NCBI GenBank assembly: GCA_003225075.1
Contig: QIAP01000046.1
Coordinates: 1-64,000, forward strand
Direction of reading: 5' to 3'
From: Acidobacteriota bacterium
GTDB taxonomy: Bacteria > Acidobacteriota > Terriglobia > Terriglobales > Acidobacteriaceae
DNA: 64,000 nucleotides
Part shown: positions 56,260-64,000 of the stretch, piece by piece
Layout: every line of letters starts with the position of its first letter
Numbering within the stretch: the stretch's first letter is position 1
Position numbers and translations under genes: made by a program
The notes under the pieces: model-generated
The model's input: only the letters and a program-made list of their open reading frames with translations
Databases searched by the model: none
What the model was told of the DNA's origin: nothing

Positions 56260-56711
56260 GACTCCCCCCTGATCAGCCCAGGTTCACCGCCGTGCCAGGT
56301 GCATCGTGCAGGAACATGAGAGCCCACCATGCTTGCCACCCAGATACGCTCGATTTGAGGTCTTGAGCTCTTCGTAGATGCGCTTGTTCTTTAGACGCCA
56401 CCGGATAGAAAGTGTGAGCTTGTTTAATTTTGACCCTTTACACAAAATGCGCAGAGGAGGTCTTTACACTCTGGGGGATCCTCTCACTCATGGAATCTCA
56501 TAGCTTCGGCGCGTCAAGCAATCCCGATCCTGGGAGCGGTATTCCTTTTGTGGAAGAAGGCTGCGGTATTGGGACAGGAACCGTCAGGGGACATTGACCC
56601 CAGGGCGTCAAAGGCTTGGGAGTTCGAAGGACGTGGCTTCCAAGCGTCAGAGCAGGATTGTCTGTGACGTATCGGCTAGCGTTGTTTCATCCGAAATGGC
56701 TTGTGTAGGAA
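56260..56711. other. 452-bp region without a convincing gene
   Basis: The gap between the coiled-coil gene and sodC has only short frames. It contains TTTAATTTTGACCCTTTACAC-type sequence near 56,425-56,445 and a second GGTCTTTACACT run near 56,460, which look like a decayed mobile-element end. I cannot identify one. Confidence 0.4.
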
Positions 56712-57236
56712 CTACTTTGTAATCACTCCGCATGCAATGCGGTCGCCGGCGTTCCCCGCGGGATCGGTCTTCATGTCATCGGGCTTAGCGTGAATCACAA
56801 TCGCGGTCCCGCCATTACTGAACAGGGAGTGGCTGTCGTCGCCCATATTCACGGCCTTGTTCACGAGTGTCTCCTTGGCGGTGCCACTCTCTGTAACGGT
56901 GAAATTAGGCATGTCCCCAGCGTGCGGGCCCTCTGGATTCTGCAATCCATGTTTCTTGTTGTCAGGATTGAAGTGCGGGCCTGCGGACTTGAAGTCCGGC
57001 ACGTCGCATTTTGGATTTTGATGAATATGGATAGCATGCTCGCCGGGAGGAAGATTATTAAGATCGAGTCTGATCTTCACACCTTGCTTTTGCGGCGTCA
57101 GGGTTGCGGTGCCCACACTCTCGCTATTCCCATTCTTCAGATGGATAACTTTCTTGCTGCCTTTGGTCGCGCCTATCAAAGGGACTGCGCTGATGGCTAT
57201 TGAGAATGCAATGCTAGCTAAAATTTTGGTTGTCAT
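56712..57236 (-). CDS. sodC: Cu/Zn superoxide dismutase, exported
   Basis: SodC (174 residues) converts superoxide to oxygen and peroxide in the periplasm. It has a signal peptide ([19 protein letters not shown]), the copper-ligand box GEHAIHIHQ, the zinc-loop region [12 protein letters not shown]...GPHAGDMPN with its His and Asp ligands, and VIHAKPDD near the end. The two cysteines (in KCDVPD and RIACGVI) can form the conserved disulfide. It is a single gene, next to other peroxide-related genes but 143 bp from the next unit. Confidence 0.95.
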   Translation of the reverse strand: MTTKILASIAFSIAISAVPLIGATKGSKKVIHLKNGNSESVGTATLTPQKQGVKIRLDLNNLPPGEHAIHIHQNPKCDVPDFKSAGPHFNPDNKKHGLQNPEGPHAGDMPNFTVTESGTAKETLVNKAVNMGDDSHSLFSNGGTAIVIHAKPDDMKTDPAGNAGDRIACGVITK

Positions 57237-57379
57237 GGCGTTGAGATTATAGTCCTACTGAACCTAAAGCCTGTAGTAGAGGTGCTTATCGCATTCGGTG
57301 GTATAGAGGCAAATATTCAGTAAAACCCTGGGACTAGGCAGCCCTGCTCACGACTTAAGTCTCACTCGATTTTGAAGAC

Positions 57380-59905
57380 TCACAATTCTTCTACTTTTTT
57401 CTGCAACTCGCCCGCTATCCACTGCGGATCGCTCTCGGGCGGGAATTCAATTGGCGAACCGATGCGAACCCAAATTTTGCGTGGCGGGGCGAATTTCTTT
57501 CCCGCGCTCTTGACTTCAAACAGGCCACCAATGCGCACGGGCAGGATTGGGATCCGCAGATTGTTCGCCAATAAACCTATGCCAGACTGGAAGGGTTGTA
57601 AGTTGCCGGTCCTGGTGTGATGACCCTCAGGAAAGACCAGTACGCTGTAGCCGCGATCTACAGCATCTCCGGCGTAGGCAAAGCTCTTGCGGAATCCGGC
57701 CTGGCGGGGCAGGGGAAAAAGGTTTAGCAGGGCCACGCCTAGTGTCCACTTCAACCGGTCGTAGATTCGGCTGAAAAATCCACGCGTAAGCGGCGGAGTG
57801 CGAAGTGATTCGAGTGCTTCTCCTCCAGTCGCGGTGGCCAAGCGGTGCCGCAGCCGGGCAGGAAGGGCGGTGAGGATGAAACCGAGGTCCACGTCATCAA
57901 TGTGGTTGGAGACCACAAGGACAGGGCCTCGCACGGCGCGTAGATTCTCGCGGCCTTCGACGCGGGGCAATCCTAATAGCATGATTGCCGGACGAACCAG
58001 CAGATAATAAGCGAGCAGGCGAATCCATGTGACGGGCCAACGCAATACCCATCGTGGATAGTGATACGCGACCTTCTCTCTGTTAGTGTCACGCAGCATG
58101 CGTTCTAAGTCGCCGACAGTGCAGGCGGCAGCGAAGCGGGTTTCGCTTAGGTCCACCTGATAGCGATCTTCAAGCGCGCTCAAGAGTTCGACGCGATCAA
58201 GCGAGCTGAGGTTTAAGTCGGATTCCAAGTTGGTCTCTGCAGACGAACGGGCCAAGCGACGTCTCGAGATGCGCGATATCAATTCAGTCAGTGGGCTTGA
58301 ATCTATTTGAGTCGGAGGATGGGCTGCGAACCGCGCCTGGATCTCATCGCGGATGATATTCACGCGAGCCTTTTGGGTAGGAGTTCGAGGAAAATCGGCT
58401 TGCGGCCACACATACCAACATCGCATTCGCTGGTATTCAGCTAGAGCGTCATTGGCTCGCTTTACGATGGGCTCTGGATCGAGTTTAGAGTCATGCAGAA
58501 TCAGCACGGCGCACGGCTCAGCGTTGCCGTCGCGTTCCCGGCCAACAACGACGCAGTCGCGTACCTCGGGCTGGCGCCGTAGGGTGGCCTCAAGGTCCTC
58601 CGGATAAACGTTCATACCCGCGGGTGTGACGATGACGTCCTTCTTGCGGCCTTTGAAGTAGAGGTTGCCTTCAGGGTCGAGCGCACCGATGTCCCCGGTG
58701 CGATACCAACCTCCCTGGCCGGCGACCGGTTGCAACACTCGCTCCGTCCAGTACGCGCTTGCAATGCCCTGTCCGCGGACCAGAATCTCGCCGTCGTCGG
58801 CAAGTCTGATCTCCCGGCCGGGAAGCACCTTGCCGATTGAGCCTTTACCAAGGCGGAAGGGGTGATTGACACTAATGAGCGAAGTCGTCTCGGTCAATCC
58901 ATAACCCTGAACGACGGCATATCCCAGGCGGCCCCAGAACTCCTCGGTCTCACGGTCGAGCGTTGCGCCGCCACAGATGAATGCCCAAAACTTCCAGCCG
59001 AAATCGCGATGAACCCGGCGGAAAATCCACCAGCGCCGCAGGAAATGCTTGCCCTCTGCGGCACGAAACCGCTGGTGGAACTGTTCGAGACGACCGCTGT
59101 CTTCCAAATCACGATTAATCTTGTCCTTCAACGATTGAAGCATGCGCGGAACCGCGACGAGGACTGAAACCCGCTCTCGCCGAATTGTTTCTATAACCTT
59201 GGAAGGGTTGAGGACAGTTTGAAAAATCACTGTTCCGCGCAGCAATGGCGGTAGAAACATTCCGAGGAACTGACCGAAGACGTGGCTCAACGGCAGCAAG
59301 TTCAAAAATCGGATGGGATGCACGAAGCGTTCGTACTTGGGATATTTTCGAATTTCAGTTTCGAGCGGGATGATGTTGGCAAGCACGTTCCCGTGCGTGA
59401 TTACTACGCCTTTGGGTTCCGCTGTGGTGCCGGAGGTGAAGACGATTTCCAGGGTGTCGCTAGCTTTGAGTTCTGCCGCAGGATAGGGCGCATTTGAATG
59501 TTGGGCAACGTGGTTTACCAGGTCTTCCAAACTAATTGTGGAGACACTTCCGTTCTGCTGTAGATGTGTGCGGGAGCAGAGCAGCAATTTGGTATTGATT
59601 CGCTGAGAAACACGCAAGACGAAGTCTGCTGCGGCGGCATCGTCCATCGGAACCACGATCGCGCCTCGCAATGCACAGCCAAAGAAAGCAACCACCCATT
59701 CCGCGCAGTTCTCGCCCCACAGAATAACGTGGTCGCCCCTGCCAATGTGGAGAGCTTCGAGTTCGCGCGCAAATTGGAACGCCGTTTCGGCAACTCGCCG
59801 GTAGCTCCAACGCTCGATGCGGTATCCGCGGCGGTGAACATAGGCGGAATCAAAACTATGCTGCAGAAAGATGTTCAGGTAATCGGTAAGAGAATTCCGT
59901 TCCAT
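57380..59905 (-). CDS. Three-domain fusion: acyl-CoA/ACP ligase, acyl carrier domain and 1-acylglycerol-phosphate acyltransferase
   Basis: This 841-residue protein is an Aas-type fusion with an added carrier domain. Residues about 1-500 form an AMP-binding ligase (FTSGTTAEPKGVVITHGN, VQGYGLTETTSLISVNHP, WYRTGDIGALDPEGNLYFKGR). About 535-605 is an acyl carrier-like domain, with the phosphopantetheine Ser in LNLSSLDRVELLSALED. About 640-841 is a PlsC-type acyltransferase with NHIDDVD (NHx4D) and VFPEGHHTRTG (FPEG). Fatty acids could be activated, held on the carrier and passed to a lysophospholipid, for membrane repair or a special lipid. It lies 25 bp downstream of the selenoprotein candidate on the same strand, so the two are probably one operon. 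Confidence 0.88.
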   Translation of the reverse strand: MERNSLTDYLNIFLQHSFDSAYVHRRGYRIERWSYRRVAETAFQFARELEALHIGRGDHVILWGENCAEWVVAFFGCALRGAIVVPMDDAAAADFVLRVSQRINTKLLLCSRTHLQQNGSVSTISLEDLVNHVAQHSNAPYPAAELKASDTLEIVFTSGTTAEPKGVVITHGNVLANIIPLETEIRKYPKYERFVHPIRFLNLLPLSHVFGQFLGMFLPPLLRGTVIFQTVLNPSKVIETIRRERVSVLVAVPRMLQSLKDKINRDLEDSGRLEQFHQRFRAAEGKHFLRRWWIFRRVHRDFGWKFWAFICGGATLDRETEEFWGRLGYAVVQGYGLTETTSLISVNHPFRLGKGSIGKVLPGREIRLADDGEILVRGQGIASAYWTERVLQPVAGQGGWYRTGDIGALDPEGNLYFKGRKKDVIVTPAGMNVYPEDLEATLRRQPEVRDCVVVGRERDGNAEPCAVLILHDSKLDPEPIVKRANDALAEYQRMRCWYVWPQADFPRTPTQKARVNIIRDEIQARFAAHPPTQIDSSPLTELISRISRRRLARSSAETNLESDLNLSSLDRVELLSALEDRYQVDLSETRFAAACTVGDLERMLRDTNREKVAYHYPRWVLRWPVTWIRLLAYYLLVRPAIMLLGLPRVEGRENLRAVRGPVLVVSNHIDDVDLGFILTALPARLRHRLATATGGEALESLRTPPLTRGFFSRIYDRLKWTLGVALLNLFPLPRQAGFRKSFAYAGDAVDRGYSVLVFPEGHHTRTGNLQPFQSGIGLLANNLRIPILPVRIGGLFEVKSAGKKFAPPRKIWVRIGSPIEFPPESDPQWIAGELQKKVEEL

Positions 59906-59930
59906 TGCTGCAGGCAGTTGCCGCTACGGC

Positions 59931-60497
59931 CTAGTCCCGTCCTACACCCAGCGCATCGGCAACGCGATTGATGTAGTTGAACCAGGAGGCGATCAAGGTA
60001 ATTTGAAGGATGGCCTTGTCATCGAAGCCGGCGGTATGAAGCCGGTCATGGTCGTCCTTCCAGACTTTGGTGGCGTCCTTCGTCAACTTTACGACATAAT
60101 CGAGCATGACCCCCTCCTGGTCAGTTATCGGAGCGGTGGTGTAGTCCTTCTCCAGGGCTTCGACGAGTTCTTTGTCGAGGGTCACTCTACGCAGAAACTC
60201 TGCGTGGGACTCGATTCAATAGACGCACCGGTTGGTCACCGAGACCACGGTAGCGATCATCTCGTGCTGGCGGCGCTGAAGCGGCAGATCGGGTGACATA
60301 AGCACGCCGTAGGTGGCGAAGGCATGGTACAGAGCGTCTGGGATCAAACTGTGCGAGGCAACGATCTGCGCTCCGCCTTCTTCCGTCGGGTGGACGGGAC
60401 TGGCGTATTCCTGCGGATAAAGTCCCCTCTGACTTTCCATGGCGTTACGCAGTTTCTCGTTTGCTTCTGAGACCGGAACGGTGTGAATCCAAGTCAT
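59931..60497 (-). CDS. AhpD-like peroxidase-related selenoprotein (CMD family), UGA at residue 94 read as selenocysteine
   Basis: The frame is continuous from ATG 60497 to a stop at 59931 except for one TGA at 60216-60218. On both sides the sequence fits the uncharacterised peroxidase-related (AhpD/carboxymuconolactone decarboxylase-like) family: [16 protein letters not shown] at the start, [18 protein letters not shown] before the UGA, and [10 protein letters not shown], then [10 protein letters not shown] and [21 protein letters not shown] after it. The family's CxxCxxSH redox motif reads CVY-U-IESH, so UGA takes the place of the second Cys. A bSECIS-like hairpin follows (60189-60205). The protein would be 188 residues with Sec94. 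It should reduce peroxides or act as a thiol/selenol oxidoreductase. Standard annotation would split it into two genes. The upstream TTG at 60578 is disfavoured because the family starts near MTWI. Confidence 0.85.
60189..60205 (-). promoter_or_regulatory. bSECIS-like selenocysteine insertion hairpin
   Basis: In the mRNA, ACGCAGA and UCUGCGU form a perfect 7-bp stem around a GUU apical loop, starting 11 nt after the UGA. The first loop base is a G, 18 nt from the UGA. Known bacterial SECIS elements have a small loop with an early G, placed about 16-37 nt after the UGA. Confidence 0.75.
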
Positions 60498-60656
60498 AAA
60501 ATTAAAGACTTTCGATGGCTTGTTGCCGTAAAATGACTTCGTTAAACCAAGGTACACGCTGTAGGTTTGATATGCCAAGTCCGATCACTGGTTGATTTGG
60601 GTTGCCAGGTTCGACAGATTCATTCGCGGTTCCCCCCGCGCGGAGGATTCCAGTCG

Positions 60657-60752
60657 ATGAGCATCGTGGCACGGAAAATTCTGCGGAGACTGCCCCGGCC
60701 ACTCCTGCTGTGCCTTTTGATTTTTGTTCTCAGTGCGATTGCCCGCGCATAA
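60657..60752 (+). CDS. Small hydrophobic peptide, possible membrane microprotein
   Basis: An ATG at 60657 follows a strong ribosome site (GGAGGA, 10 bp upstream) and codes for 31 residues. The N-terminus is basic (MSIVARKILRRLPRP) and a single membrane helix follows (LLLCLLIFVLSAIA), ending in a TAA. It is too short for homology-based assignment. It is divergent from the selenoprotein candidate and precedes the large TPR gene. Confidence 0.4.
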   Translation: MSIVARKILRRLPRPLLLCLLIFVLSAIARA

Positions 60753-61036
60753 GCCTGACGCGTCGGATGCAGCCTCTCTCTCGAAGCATCAGCGGTTTAG
60801 CGACCGCCCGGCAGGCTCCCTGGTTCCGGAGGTAATCGGTCGTACACTCCCTTTTGGTAACCCTTGGTAACCATGCAAATCTCGTTGGCCGGATTACAAT
60901 TGCCCTTACCGTAACCATCCCCAGAAGTTGGCTGCGGTTTCCCGGGATTACTGCCCGGTGCAGGTCAACCCGTCTGCGAACGGCTCTCGGAATCGAGAGT
61001 TCAGCGGCGGGAACCAGAGCTGGAGTCCGCACTTCT

Positions 61037-64000
61037 ATGGCGTTTGGTTTTGGCTTCAACAAACAAAAGATTCTCAGCGCCGCGGAGAAATTTGTCCAGC
61101 AGGGCAAACTGCAGAACGCTATCGCTGAGTACGAGAAAATCATAAAGAGCGACGCCAAGGATCTGACGGTGGCGAACACCGTGGGCGATCTCTACGCGCG
61201 CCTTGGCGAAAATGATAAAGCGATCGAGTGCTTCAAGAGTGTCGGCGACGCCTATGCCACTCAAGGCTTCACCGTCAAAGCGATCGCAATGTACAAGAAG
61301 ATCAGCAAGATCAAAACTACTCTTGAGGGCATTCTGAAACTGGCTGAACTGTATACGCAGCAAGGCCTGTTTAATGATGCCCGAGCCCAGTACCTGCAAG
61401 TCGCGGAAGAATTTCTGCGCGCGGGCGAATTGGATCAGGCAGTCCGCATTTTCCAGAAGATCCTGGAAATGGATCCTGAGAACGTAGCTATGAGAGTACG
61501 CCTGGCTGAGGTTTACATACGGCTGGGCAAGAAGACAGAAGCCTGGCAAATATTTTCCGCCGCCGCCGACAGTTTACGTAAGCGTGGTCAGTTGGGACCT
61601 GCCGAAGAGATCCTGCAGCGAATGATGAGTCTGGACCCGGGGAACGGCTATGCGCTTCTGCTGCGTGGCCGTAATGCACTTGAAAATGGTGAAATCCCGG
61701 CTGCAATTAAATACCTGGAAAAAGTCGCCGATCTTGATTCGCATGCCGATGGCCTGCGAGACCTGCTGAAGGCCTACTTGCAGTCCGGCCGCATGACCGA
61801 TGCCGTGGGCCTCGCCGGCAAACTGCTTACCGTCCATAACGACATGGGCGGAATTTCCAGCGTCGCGGAAGCCTTGATGCAGTCCGGGCACTACAAGGAT
61901 GCGCTCCAGCTTTATTGCGAACACTCAGAACGTCTCCTTTCCACCAATCCGGCGATGGTTTTGGAGAACCTGCATTCCATCATTGGGCACGTTCGGGAGA
62001 ATGTCGAAGCATTAGAGACATTACTCCAACTCTTTCACAAGGCAGGCGAAAACACCCATGTCAGCGAAGTTACCGAACTGCTGGCCCACGCCTATGTGCA
62101 ATCGGGCAAACTCGCTGGCGCTCGTGACTTGTACCAGAAGCTAGCCACCATGGAACCGCAGAATGCGCTGCACATGCGGAATTACCAGCAAGTCGTCGCC
62201 ATGATGGGAGGGACCAGCGGTTCGCGACTGATTACCGCTGAAGAGGGTGCGGTGATGGTCGACGAACTGGAGGCCACAGCGCCCGTGATCGAGCAGCACT
62301 ACCCGGACAATGTAGCCATTGCAGTCCGCTCTGCTCTGACCGATGCCGATTTGTTCGTTTCCTACAATATGCCGGCTAAGGCCCTGGTGCCGCTCATGGC
62401 AGTGCTTCCACAAGCCCCGCGGGACGTGCGTCTGAATCAACGCCTGGCTGCACTACATACTCGTGCAGAGCGGTTCGCTGAGGCGGCCGTATGCTGCCGT
62501 ACTCTGGAAGCTGTATTTTCCGAAACCGATCATCCAGACGAAGCAGTGCGCTACGGGGAGCTTGGCAGCAAATACGAAGAGCGGTCTGCTGTGGCACATG
62601 GCAAACCGACGTCCGAAGAAGTTGCGACCACGAACTGGGCTGCAACCTCAATTGCCGTCGAGCCTGCCTACCGCGGGGTGGCAACAGTCCCCGAATTTGA
62701 GGTGCAAAACGCTGCAGCGGAATCTGCAAGCGAGATTGACCTCTCTGAGGAATGGGAAGGCGCGCTCAGCGGCGAACCAGCGTCAGCGTCCGCACATGAT
62801 CATAAAGCCGAACCTGTCCCTGCTGCGGCAATTCAAGAGGCTGATAACAGCCAGGCAGTTGCTGAAACAATTGAAGAGATCCGGTTTTACCTGGGCCACT
62901 TCATGGGCGAACAAGCCCGTGGGGCAATGACCAAACTCGAAGCTCTGACGAATGATTCCGCCATCTTAGCGACAATAAAGGCAGAAATTGAAGCAGCGGC
63001 AGCCGTACCTGCAACTTCCGAACCTGAAATCGTTGAGGAAGTCGCTCCTGAGGTCGCGCCATCTGTGCAGGAAAACGGCGACCTGCAGGAAATGACTGCG
63101 GAGTTGGAAGCTTCTCTGGGAGAAGGACTTGACTCTGAGACGGTCTCGCAACCGGCAGTATCGGAGCCTGAACCTAGATCGGAACCCGACCAAGTCGAAT
63201 ACGCTCAAACGGAGTATGCCGCCGCGACGCAGCAAAAAAGAGGTGTGTTGGGCGAGTTGGTTTCAGATCTCGAGTCTTCCCTGGGTGACGGTTTCATGAA
63301 ACAAGCTCCAGTCGTGGAACCGGGACCTGCAACCCAGTTCGATGAAGAGCCTGCGCCGGAACCAGAACCAGTATCCGCTAAGGCCCAAGTTTCCATGGCG
63401 GCCAGCGCTGCGGTATCCACGCCGACGACTCCAGTAGTCCCTCAGATGGCTGCGGCTGCGGGCGCGCCTTCGGTCTCTGCATCACCCTCATTCACTTATC
63501 GCCCCACAAAGATACGACCTTTGGCGGATGCGACTGCGCCCGCCGCGAAGTTCAGCGCAAATCCGGGCGTGGATCTGGCCCAGATGTTCGGGGAATTGAA
63601 GCACGAACTCGAGGAGGACGTAGCCACCGCCGACGAGGATCCCGAGACGCATTACAATCTCGGCGTGGCCTTCCGCGAAATGGGCCTGCTCGACGAAGCC
63701 ATCGGTGAGTTGCAAAAGGTTTGCCAGGCCGTGGAACATGGCCATCCCTTTCCACACATAATGCAAACGTACACCTGGCTATCGCAATGTTTCCTTGACA
63801 AAGGAGTGCCTGAAGCGGCGATCCGCTGGTATGAACAGGCGCTTAAGCTTACTGACATCGATCCAGATACTCGAATGGCTCTGCATTATGAGCTCGCCTC
63901 AGCGTACGAGACTGCCAACAACAAACCCGCAGCCCTCGGTCATTTTATGGAGGTCTACGGCACCAACATTGATTATCGGGATGTCTCCGAGCGCATCAAG
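61037..64000 (+). CDS. Large TPR-repeat protein, 3' end outside window
   Basis: The frame is open for 988 codons from ATG 61037 to the window end, so the protein is longer. It begins MAFGFGFNKQKILSAAEKF without a signal peptide and is thus cytoplasmic. TPR blocks run from about residue 15 to 400 (GKLQNAIAEYEKIIKSDAKD and AEVYIRLGKKTEAWQIF among them). A less ordered, acidic, Glu/Pro/Ala-rich middle follows (about 560-830). It repeats a short motif (MTAELEASLGEGL, later LVSDLESSLGDGF and MFGELKHELEEDV). A second TPR group comes last (from about 875, ETHYNLGVAFREMGLLDEAIGEL). It is probably an assembly scaffold. I cannot name a pathway. Two copies of TTGGTAACC lie near 60,854-60,872 upstream. 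Confidence 0.85.
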   Translation, partial: MAFGFGFNKQKILSAAEKFVQQGKLQNAIAEYEKIIKSDAKDLTVANTVGDLYARLGENDKAIECFKSVGDAYATQGFTVKAIAMYKKISKIKTTLEGILKLAELYTQQGLFNDARAQYLQVAEEFLRAGELDQAVRIFQKILEMDPENVAMRVRLAEVYIRLGKKTEAWQIFSAAADSLRKRGQLGPAEEILQRMMSLDPGNGYALLLRGRNALENGEIPAAIKYLEKVADLDSHADGLRDLLKAYLQSGRMTDAVGLAGKLLTVHNDMGGISSVAEALMQSGHYKDALQLYCEHSERLLSTNPAMVLENLHSIIGHVRENVEALETLLQLFHKAGENTHVSEVTELLAHAYVQSGKLAGARDLYQKLATMEPQNALHMRNYQQVVAMMGGTSGSRLITAEEGAVMVDELEATAPVIEQHYPDNVAIAVRSALTDADLFVSYNMPAKALVPLMAVLPQAPRDVRLNQRLAALHTRAERFAEAAVCCRTLEAVFSETDHPDEAVRYGELGSKYEERSAVAHGKPTSEEVATTNWAATSIAVEPAYRGVATVPEFEVQNAAAESASEIDLSEEWEGALSGEPASASAHDHKAEPVPAAAIQEADNSQAVAETIEEIRFYLGHFMGEQARGAMTKLEALTNDSAILATIKAEIEAAAAVPATSEPEIVEEVAPEVAPSVQENGDLQEMTAELEASLGEGLDSETVSQPAVSEPEPRSEPDQVEYAQTEYAAATQQKRGVLGELVSDLESSLGDGFMKQAPVVEPGPATQFDEEPAPEPEPVSAKAQVSMAASAAVSTPTTPVVPQMAAAAGAPSVSASPSFTYRPTKIRPLADATAPAAKFSANPGVDLAQMFGELKHELEEDVATADEDPETHYNLGVAFREMGLLDEAIGELQKVCQAVEHGHPFPHIMQTYTWLSQCFLDKGVPEAAIRWYEQALKLTDIDPDTRMALHYELASAYETANNKPAALGHFMEVYGTNIDYRDVSERIK

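Noticed and set aside
56420-56480. Possible IS end (TTGACCCTTTACAC-like runs)
   Set aside because: There is no transposase fragment, no clear inverted-repeat pair and no target-site duplication, so it cannot be called a mobile element.
56490-56597. 35-codon frame (starting MESHSFGASS) in the gap before sodC
   Set aside because: It has no ribosome site and low-complexity content, and it lies in a stretch that looks like decayed mobile DNA.
60498-60578. Longer start (TTG at 60578) for the selenoprotein candidate
   Set aside because: The 27 extra residues do not match the family, which begins near MTWI; the ATG at 60497 fits the usual length.
60854-60872. Two direct copies of TTGGTAACC upstream of the large TPR gene
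   Set aside because: Two nine-base copies are too little to call a repeat element or operator without comparison.

Overview
The window looks like chromosomal DNA from an acidobacterium of the Terriglobia/Koribacter type. This rests on gene content, not on a marker gene: an Oar-like TonB-dependent receptor with a carboxypeptidase-regulatory domain, two Tat-exported CRTAC1/UnbV-type FG-GAP proteins, many TPR proteins, a DUF5107-TPR protein, a PEGA-domain kinase-like protein and TonB-family fusion proteins. I see no rRNA, tRNA, CRISPR array, complete insertion sequence or phage genes.

Layout. 1-11.9 kb: a carbohydrate-use locus with the end of a glycosidase-like gene, a GntR/HutC repressor, a matching operator pair, a TonB receptor broken by an internal deletion and frameshift, then TPR, CRTAC1, DUF5107-TPR and CBM9-like secreted proteins. 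12-17.5 kb: a histidine kinase, NarL-type response regulator and CRTAC1 operon, then a TSUP exporter with its DUF1634 partner. 17.5-19.6 kb: leuCD. 19.7-32.8 kb: a probable cell-surface polysaccharide synthesis/export locus with a flippase fused to an unusual C-terminal domain, a 1,400-residue TPR/beta-barrel protein, and a six-gene overlapping operon coding for a GT-C-like membrane protein, three secreted accessory proteins, a GH99-like lipoprotein and a nucleotidyltransferase-fold protein. 33-35.5 kb: an SGLT-type symporter and an exported peroxiredoxin. 35.7-41.6 kb: the pyruvate dehydrogenase operon aceE-aceF-lpdA, followed by a perfect parS-like palindrome. 42.5-49.1 kb: two tandem receiver-TM-TonB fusions, facing a PEGA-domain pseudokinase across a decayed phosphoesterase remnant. 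49.8-55.7 kb: a MacAB-like ABC efflux operon with three FtsX-type permeases. 55.7-60.5 kb: a coiled-coil protein, sodC, and an operon coding for a peroxidase-related CMD/AhpD-like protein and an acyl-CoA ligase/ACP/acyltransferase fusion. 61.0 kb to the end: a large TPR protein running off the window.

Main points of interest. (1) The AhpD-like gene carries an in-frame UGA exactly where the second Cys of its CxxC motif should be, followed at the right distance by a perfect 7-bp stem with a G-starting apical loop. It is a strong candidate selenoprotein that a standard gene finder would split in two. (2) The receiver-TM-TonB fusions and the neighbouring pseudokinase look like an uncharacterised signalling-to-TonB module. 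(3) The 19.7-32.8 kb locus resembles Pel/cellulose/PNAG export logic but has a different gene set. (4) The parS-like site suggests the window lies within the origin-proximal part of the chromosome.
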